Positions 5,074-10,020 of a stretch of 10,020 nt of DNA are shown piece after piece. Both the position numbers and the translations under genes were made by a program. Source of the stretch: Candidatus Saccharibacteria bacterium UBA3225 (GTDB lineage Bacteria; Patescibacteriota; Saccharimonadia; Saccharimonadales; Saccharimonadaceae); assembly GCA_002363515.1 (NCBI GenBank), contig DEVX01000043.1, positions 1 through 10,020 on the forward strand. Direction: 5' to 3'. Below the pieces are notes generated by a model. The model was not told the DNA's origin, searched no databases, and saw only the letters and a program-made list of their open reading frames with translations. Each line of letters starts with the position of its first letter. Position 1 is the stretch's first letter.

Positions 5074-6960
5074 ATGTACGAGGTGTTTCTGACAGCAAAG
5101 AGCATTAACGTTGAACAGTGGCGTGCTCTAGTTGATGCTGTAACTAAAATGTGTCGACAAGGCGAAAGATTTGAGTTGCGCTTTGTATTAGAAATGCCCT
5201 CTTTACGTATTTTTCTAGTAACGGACCGCCAAATTCCCAACAGTATCGCAAAACTTGAAGGCTTCATGTTTAGACAACGCGAAACGCTAGATAATCCAGA
5301 ACCGACTTCTTTTAGTTTTCTACCGCTTGCCGTCGAGGAATCCGACAGTCTTATAAATGTCATTGATAAGTTTACTCAAAAAGGCCTAGAACTGATTACG
5401 GCTTCGTTTGTCTTCCGCAAAATAGGCTGGAACTATTATACGAAAGTTTACTTTTCCTTAAAACAACACGATTCGGTCAGAATGGCATCGGTGTTCGGCG
5501 CTGGCTTAGGGCTGCTTGATCTAGATTTGCGCGATCGTTTTATTATAGAAAGGCCGCCGAAATACCTAAATCTGTCTAAGACATTAAGCCTTGCCGACAC
5601 TAATCGCATAAATCCTATCATGTCCATTAATACTCATCCGTATCTGCAAGGCGAGCATTATCTAAATCTTAATAACTACGACTTCTACAAACACACTGTA
5701 GTTTTTGGTGCTAGCGGGGCCGGTAAGACAAAATTCCTCTCAAATTTTATCTCCGAAATTATCGCTAGCTATGGCGAACGGTACCATATTCTTGCAATCG
5801 ACCCACACGACTCATTGCGCGAAGAAATTGGCGGTCTGAAGGGTGTAAAAATTTATGATTTTAGCAATAGCCAATCGGGTCTGGATTTATTTTTACATTC
5901 CGAACAAAATATTATAAACTCCGTGGATATGTCGGTTTCGCTTATAAAAAGCCTTATCGGCGAAAATTGGAACGACCACCTAGCCAGACTTCTGCGCTCC
6001 TGCGTCTACCTCCTAACCGAAAATAGCGAGTTAAGTTTTCAGAATCTTCGCAAGTTACTCACCGACACCTCATACAAGAACGTCTGTTTAAAAACCGCGG
6101 GCGACTATTTGCCCGAAAGCTTGCAAGTGTTTTTTGGCCAAGAATACAATGAGCTTAAAACAAAGTATTACGATGTCACTTTTGCGCGCATTATCGCCCT
6201 AATCGACGAATTACAATTATCTCCTGCTTTTTATCGAGCCAATGAGCGACGCTTGGATTATGAACTATTCGAAAATCGAGCTACCGTTGTATCATTAAGC
6301 GCCGCAAAGATTGGCAACGTTGCTACAAAAACAATCGCTGGGTTAGTCATGAATCAGCTATTTGCTCTGGGGACTAGTCGCAAGTTACATCATCATATTA
6401 TCCTCATAGTCGACGAAGTTGCTGTAATAGAAAACGCCGTACTAGCCCGATTCTTATCCGAGGCGCGCAAATACAACATAACCGTCATTCTAGCTGGTCA
6501 GTATTATGGGCAAATATCGAGCGATTTACAACTAGCCATCCACGCTAACGTAGCTAACTATTTTTGCTTCAGACTAAATTACACCGATGCCGAACTTATG
6601 TCGAAGTATCTAAACATGGAGCTCCACGGCGAATCGCAACCTGATTACTTGACGGTTGGGCGCGAAACCTTTTCGGCTACAAAAGCAGAAGAAATCAAGA
6701 CGATTATCACTTTGTCAGATCAACAGATTATTGCAAGAGTCTCCAGAAATGGCATCGTATTACCCGCCATTAGTGGCAAAAGCATCAACTATGCCGCACG
6801 GCCAGACATGAAAGCAAGTACCGTATTAATGCGAACGACAAAAGTTCCGAATAATCCGAACAATACTAACGCTAAAGTAATTACTGTTAAAAAGCTCAGC
6901 AAGATTAATGTTTTTGATTTAATGCGCGAACAATCTACGAGTCGCAGAAAGGTCAGCTAA
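5074..6960 (+). CDS. FtsK/HerA-superfamily P-loop ATPase, VirB4/VirD4-like
   Basis: The 628-aa protein has an N-terminal domain of about 200 residues that I do not recognise, then an ATPase core. Walker A is GASGAGKT (212-219), followed by a strand and AIDPHDSL (241-248), the arrangement seen in HerA/VirB4/TraG ATPases. A helical segment (about 285-400) contains the arginine-rich LARLLRS region, then Walker B IILIVDE (442-448, Asp447/Glu448) and LAGQ (473-476), the sensor position occupied by TxQ/GQ in VirB4 and VirD4. These enzymes form hexameric motors for DNA or protein export or for DNA pumping. No membrane helix is evident, which favours VirB4/HerA over a membrane-anchored coupling protein. 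The C-terminal tail (about 575-628) is Asn/Lys-rich and probably unstructured. The start ATG lacks an SD. Its stop codon overlaps the start of the Cys-rich gene, implying translational coupling. No relaxase or other conjugation gene is in view. Confidence 0.85.
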   Translation: MYEVFLTAKSINVEQWRALVDAVTKMCRQGERFELRFVLEMPSLRIFLVTDRQIPNSIAKLEGFMFRQRETLDNPEPTSFSFLPLAVEESDSLINVIDKFTQKGLELITASFVFRKIGWNYYTKVYFSLKQHDSVRMASVFGAGLGLLDLDLRDRFIIERPPKYLNLSKTLSLADTNRINPIMSINTHPYLQGEHYLNLNNYDFYKHTVVFGASGAGKTKFLSNFISEIIASYGERYHILAIDPHDSLREEIGGLKGVKIYDFSNSQSGLDLFLHSEQNIINSVDMSVSLIKSLIGENWNDHLARLLRSCVYLLTENSELSFQNLRKLLTDTSYKNVCLKTAGDYLPESLQVFFGQEYNELKTKYYDVTFARIIALIDELQLSPAFYRANERRLDYELFENRATVVSLSAAKIGNVATKTIAGLVMNQLFALGTSRKLHHHIILIVDEVAVIENAVLARFLSEARKYNITVILAGQYYGQISSDLQLAIHANVANYFCFRLNYTDAELMSKYLNMELHGESQPDYLTVGRETFSATKAEEIKTIITLSDQQIIARVSRNGIVLPAISGKSINYAARPDMKASTVLMRTTKVPNNPNNTNAKVITVKKLSKINVFDLMREQSTSRRKVS

Positions 6961-7649
6961 TGAACGACATGCAGGTGAAGAAACTAATAGATCAAATATT
7001 TGTAGGGATTTTCGATAATAAATTCGGCCATGATTTAGATAGTTTTATGAAGAAGTTCGCTTTTGATATCAAGCTCCCTGTAATGGTTTACGATTCAACT
7101 ACAGGCGAAGAGACCTGGGCAGAAAGCTATAACTCGACGCGTTTCATCACCTTCAATAACGAAGAGGCGCGAGAAGATTGGATGTTGCCAAAACGCAATA
7201 TTGAGTCGATAGACGACATTATCGAAATCTGGCGCGAAACCAATTTTACCACTACGGAACGGAACTTTAATAGTATCAATACGGCCCAAAGTGATACGAT
7301 TTACGACAGTGAAAACGTTTGGCGAAGCGCAAATTGTACCAAATGTAAGAATATTGCGTTTTGCGACTCTTGCCATTCCTCCGAATACTTGCTCGCCTCG
7401 CAACGTTCGGCATCTTGTTCGTATTGCCTGCGCGCAGATGATTCTACAAATTGCTCGAACTCATACAACATTATTTGCTCAGGCAAAATTTCCAATTCCC
7501 TATTCATCCAAGACTCTAACTCACTTCATGAATGCATGTTTTGTTCACATTTGGTGAACAGGCGCTACTGCATAGCAAATATGCAGTTCGAGAAAGAAGA
7601 GTATTTTCAGTGGAAAAGGATTGTCGTTGAGTGGATATTGTCGGAATAG
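6960..7649 (+). CDS. Cys-rich protein of unknown function, coupled to the ATPase
   Basis: The 229-aa protein has a Cys-free N-terminal half (1-125, acidic, mixed alpha/beta by eye) and a C-terminal half holding all eleven cysteines: CxxC pairs at 126/129, 135/138, 153/156 and 192/195, single Cys at 165, 173 and 204, and nearby His139, His190 and His197. The Cys half has loose repeats of the form S-x-x-C-x-x-C and ends with L-x-N-x-x-Y-C-I-x-N followed by KEEY. From memory, similar Cys-repeat proteins with this ending are frequent hypothetical proteins in CPR genomes, sometimes mislabelled as CaiB/BaiF. They may bind zinc or fold as a beta-helix-like repeat. There is no signal peptide, so disulfides are unlikely. 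Its ATG overlaps the ATPase stop (TAATG) with AAAGG upstream, so the two products are probably made together and may interact. Confidence 0.78.
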   Translation: MNDMQVKKLIDQIFVGIFDNKFGHDLDSFMKKFAFDIKLPVMVYDSTTGEETWAESYNSTRFITFNNEEAREDWMLPKRNIESIDDIIEIWRETNFTTTERNFNSINTAQSDTIYDSENVWRSANCTKCKNIAFCDSCHSSEYLLASQRSASCSYCLRADDSTNCSNSYNIICSGKISNSLFIQDSNSLHECMFCSHLVNRRYCIANMQFEKEEYFQWKRIVVEWILSE

Positions 7650-7691
7650 CCTAGAAGCGGGTGGGCGATGCGGCAACAAAAAAGCTCAAGG

Positions 7692-7719
7692 TTGCCACGG
7701 ATATTGACGATGATATAAT
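7692..7719 (+). promoter_or_regulatory. Pyrophosphatase promoter (extended -10)
   Basis: TTGCCA (7692-7697, 5 of 6) and a perfect TATAAT (7714-7719) are 16 bases apart, and TGA just before the -10 box makes it an extended element. The start should be near 7726, with a leader of about 58 bases. The -35 box overlaps one arm of a 6-bp inverted repeat (GGCAAC at 7672-7677, GTTGCC at 7691-7696), a possible regulator site. No convincing terminator for the Cys-rich gene is seen in the rest of this gap. Confidence 0.75.
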
Positions 7720-7769
7720 TACCTGTGATATGACTTGGTAGACGCACAAGAGTTAATTGCACATTAAAA

Positions 7770-7775
7770 GGGAGG
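7770..7775 (+). promoter_or_regulatory. Strong ribosome binding site of the pyrophosphatase gene
   Basis: GGGAGG stands eight bases before the ATG and fixes the start. It contrasts with the SD-less starts of the ABC-F, GrpB-like and ATPase genes in the same window. Confidence 0.85.
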
Positions 7776-7783
7776 TATAAAAG

Positions 7784-9964
7784 ATGAAGATTGACTCAAT
7801 TATCTACTCTGCAACATTCGCGATAATTGTGGCAGCCTTTGTCCTTATCAGGCGGAACTTTGTCGATTTAAGGAATCACGACGAAGGCACTGACGAGATG
7901 AAGGAGTTGGCTGGCATCATTCGCGACGGCGCGCAAACATTTCTCAGACGAGAATATCGCGTAATTGTTCCCACGGTCCTCTTATTTACATTAATCTACT
8001 CACTATTCATGGAGCGGACGTCCGGGCTTGCGTTAGCATTTGGCGCCATACTCAATATGATTGCTGTAGAAATCGGCATGAGGGGCGGGACCTATGGCAA
8101 CGTACGCACAACAAATGCCGCCAAAGAAACTAAAGCGCTTAGTCGTTCTATGAGAATAGCACTTTTAGCTGGCAGCATTAGCGGTTACTCGGTTCCGACT
8201 TTTTGTCTTTTCGGCTTCGCGGTAATATGGTTGCTGTCTGGTGGCGCACGAACAGATTTAGTGAGTAGTGGATTAATCGGACTCAAGACCTGCAACCCTA
8301 TCACGATGCGCTTAGGCTGCTATTCACTCGGTTTTTCTGTAATCGGAATGTTTAATCGAGTGGCTGGCGGCAACTACACAAAGGCGGCTGACATTTCAGG
8401 AGACCAGCTCGCAAAAAGAGTCCACAACCTTCCGGAAGACGACTCACGTATGCCGACAACCATTTGCGATTTTATTGGCGATTGCGTCAATGACATTGCG
8501 GGAAACATCTCCGATCTCGGCGAGAGCTTCGCAGCTACGCCCGTCGCTTGCGTATTGATTGCGATGCAGGCATTCAAGGACAACCCCGAAATGCTGAAGG
8601 CCGCATGCTTATTGCCCTTCATATTCTTATCCGGAGGCCTGCTTAGCAGTTTAGTAGGTGTTTCGTCAGTAATATTCGTAAACCGCAAGAAAACCATCAT
8701 CGACCCCGATGGCTCAAAGAGAGTTGTCTCACGCGAAATTACCGATCCGGGCTTAGAGCTGGACATGGCAACTTACGCATCAGCGGTCCTGGTATTCATA
8801 GTTGGGCTGCTTGGTACGTACTTCGTATTCAAGGACGTTGACAACTTAGCCCAGTACGGTTTTACCTATGGCTGGATTTCACCGTGGATTGCATCCATAT
8901 TAGGAATTTGTAGCTCCGTGCTGGTCGGTAAAATTACCGAATATTACACAAGCATGAAGTATCCGCCGGTGAAGAAGCTGGTCAAAATGGCGTTCGAGGG
9001 AGACCCCTTCGTCGTTACTACGGCAGACGCGGTCGGTTATCTTTCTTGCGGAGGACCCATCTTAGTAATTGGCATTTCGATGTTCATATCCTATCGGATT
9101 TGCGGCAATTACGGCATTGCGATTGCTGGCTTAGGGATGCTTTCCTTTGTTGGCACTACGGTATCAATTGACGCTTTCGGCCCCATTGCCGATAATGCTG
9201 GAGGTATCGCAGAAGCCTGCCACTTGGACCACGAAATCCGTAGCAAGATTACCGATCCACTCGATGCTGTCGGCAATACTACTGCAGCCATCGGGAAAGG
9301 GAACGCGATAGGCTCTGCAGCGTACGCAACGGTAGCCCTCATCATGTCTTACATCGGAAGTTACAATAACGAAGGTGCGACTCTGCTGTCGGTGATTGTT
9401 AGTATGCTCATCGGCATAATGATTGGTGTTGCACTGGTGATGGTATTCAGTGGCATGCTGTCCAATAATACTATGGATTCGGCAAGCGCTTTAGCTGATG
9501 CGACGGAAAAGCAGCTCCGCGAAAACCCTGAAATTATCGAAGGCACAGTTAAGCCCGACTATTCCGCCATCATCGAATTGGCCGCCAATAACGCATTGCG
9601 GCACATGTTCGTACCATCGCTCATGGCACTCGTTACGCCGATTATTTTCGGATACACGTTTGGTCCAGATTTCGTGCTGGGAATTCTGGTCGGTAGCACT
9701 GGAGCAGCAATCTCGCTCGCGCTCTGGAATGGTAATTCTGGAGGTGCAGCAGATAACGCTAAGAAAGCTATCGAAATAATGAGAGCGGAAGCCATTGAGC
9801 CTAGTCAGGAGCTGATTGCGGCTCATAAAGCCTCCGTCACTGGCGACACAGTCGGCGACACCAGAAAAGACGTCGTTGGTGTCGCAATCGACATTTTCAT
9901 CAAGTCAATGGCAACAGTAGCAAACACGTTCGCTATGTCATTCAAGTCATATCATTTATTCTAA
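7784..9964 (+). CDS. hppA: Membrane-bound ion-translocating pyrophosphatase (H+ or Na+), divergent, K+-dependent type
   Basis: This integral membrane enzyme couples pyrophosphate hydrolysis to H+ or Na+ pumping. The 726 aa fit the family's 16-helix layout, starting with a membrane helix (3-22) and the GTDEMKELAGIIRDGAQTFL block (35-54). Conserved metal and PPi ligands are present: Lys200 with D203 and D207 and K211, PEDD (217-220), D229, D233, D237 and D244, DAFGPIADNAGG (463-474), GNTTAAIGKG (497-506), SGGAADNAKK (652-661), and GDTVGD with KD (687-696). Ala501 after GNTT marks the K+-dependent class; K+-independent enzymes have Lys there. Departures from the family: the near-invariant DNVGDNVGD reads DFIGDCVND (229-237), DVGAD reads DISGD, and the end motif DPFKDTSGP reads DTRKDVVGV. 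All carboxylates survive, so activity is plausible. The pumped ion cannot be assigned. The ATG is fixed by a strong SD, and the gene is flanked by its own promoter and terminator. Confidence 0.95.
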   Translation: MKIDSIIYSATFAIIVAAFVLIRRNFVDLRNHDEGTDEMKELAGIIRDGAQTFLRREYRVIVPTVLLFTLIYSLFMERTSGLALAFGAILNMIAVEIGMRGGTYGNVRTTNAAKETKALSRSMRIALLAGSISGYSVPTFCLFGFAVIWLLSGGARTDLVSSGLIGLKTCNPITMRLGCYSLGFSVIGMFNRVAGGNYTKAADISGDQLAKRVHNLPEDDSRMPTTICDFIGDCVNDIAGNISDLGESFAATPVACVLIAMQAFKDNPEMLKAACLLPFIFLSGGLLSSLVGVSSVIFVNRKKTIIDPDGSKRVVSREITDPGLELDMATYASAVLVFIVGLLGTYFVFKDVDNLAQYGFTYGWISPWIASILGICSSVLVGKITEYYTSMKYPPVKKLVKMAFEGDPFVVTTADAVGYLSCGGPILVIGISMFISYRICGNYGIAIAGLGMLSFVGTTVSIDAFGPIADNAGGIAEACHLDHEIRSKITDPLDAVGNTTAAIGKGNAIGSAAYATVALIMSYIGSYNNEGATLLSVIVSMLIGIMIGVALVMVFSGMLSNNTMDSASALADATEKQLRENPEIIEGTVKPDYSAIIELAANNALRHMFVPSLMALVTPIIFGYTFGPDFVLGILVGSTGAAISLALWNGNSGGAADNAKKAIEIMRAEAIEPSQELIAAHKASVTGDTVGDTRKDVVGVAIDIFIKSMATVANTFAMSFKSYHLF

Positions 9965-9993
9965 ACAGACAGTAACTGTCGATCTTTCAAAAA

Positions 9994-10020
9994 CCATCCA
10001 CCGGCTAAGCCGGTGGATTT
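9994..10020 (+). terminator. Rho-independent terminator of the pyrophosphatase gene
   Basis: A perfect 10-bp GC-rich stem (9996-10005 with 10009-10018) and a three-base loop are followed by T residues at the window edge, where the tail is cut off. An A-run just before the stem gives a T-run on the other strand, so it may also stop leftward transcription from a neighbour beyond the window. Confidence 0.88.

Noticed and set aside
7291..7557. Overlapping plus-strand frame inside the Cys-rich gene
   Set aside because: The main frame is coupled to the ATPase gene and has ordered CxxC repeats; the alternative frame has no start signal and no recognisable features.
5074..7649. Possible integrative or conjugative element
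   Set aside because: The ATPase alone is not enough: no relaxase, integrase, attachment repeats, tRNA boundary or pilus genes were seen, and the surrounding genes are chromosomal in character.
7733..7755. Stretch resembling the D-arm of a tRNA-Leu (TTGGTAGACGCACAAG)
   Set aside because: No acceptor stem, anticodon arm or T-arm can be formed around it, and it is followed at once by the SD and ATG of the pyrophosphatase gene. It is a chance similarity or at most a remnant.
8374..9826. Several minus-strand open frames opposite the pyrophosphatase gene
   Set aside because: They mirror conserved motifs of the pyrophosphatase on the other strand and have no plausible start signals or protein features.

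Overview
The window looks like a chromosomal segment from a small-genome bacterium of the Patescibacteria/CPR type, with Candidatus Saccharibacteria (TM7) as my best guess. The reasons are compact spacing, a membrane-anchored or solitary set of housekeeping-like enzymes, a VirB4/VirD4/HerA-type ATPase next to a Cys-rich protein of a style I associate with CPR genomes, several genes without a Shine-Dalgarno (SD) site, and a non-Lys residue at the streptomycin-linked position 88 of ribosomal protein S12. The lineage call is inference; no rRNA gene is present. TGA acts as a stop codon (it ends the 133-aa gene), which argues against the CPR lineages that recode TGA.

Left part, minus strand. Reading along transcription from about 5000 down to 1 there are six genes: an ABC-F ATPase (4973-3330), a GrpB-type nucleotidyltransferase domain fused to a membrane tail (3298-2504), a membrane-anchored SGNH hydrolase resembling the catalytic domain of OatA-type O-acetyltransferases (2483-1797), a stand-alone (p)ppGpp-hydrolase-like HD protein (1709-1050), a small basic HNH-like protein (957-556) and rpsL (421-8), with the start of a probable rpsG entering the window edge. 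The first three are 20-31 nt apart and probably form one operon. The HD gene has its own consensus promoter, placed inside the end of the SGNH gene, a leader hairpin and a strong terminator. The 133-aa gene has its own terminator, which overlaps its stop codon and is followed directly by the rpsL promoter.

Right part, plus strand. A 100-nt divergent region (4974-5073) carries two back-to-back -10 boxes. Rightward from it run the 628-aa P-loop ATPase and, overlapping its stop codon, a 229-aa protein with eleven cysteines. This coupled pair is the best candidate for an undescribed system. After a 134-nt gap with an extended -10 promoter comes a 726-aa membrane-bound ion-pumping pyrophosphatase that keeps the main metal-binding carboxylates but has changed several otherwise very conserved neighbours. 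A strong terminator closes the window.

Functional sense: translation (S12, S7, ABC-F), alarmone or nucleotide turnover (HD), envelope modification (SGNH), membrane energisation by pyrophosphate, and a putative DNA or protein transport ATPase. No mobile element, CRISPR array, tRNA or rRNA was recognised, and no stretch over 300 bases lacks a gene.
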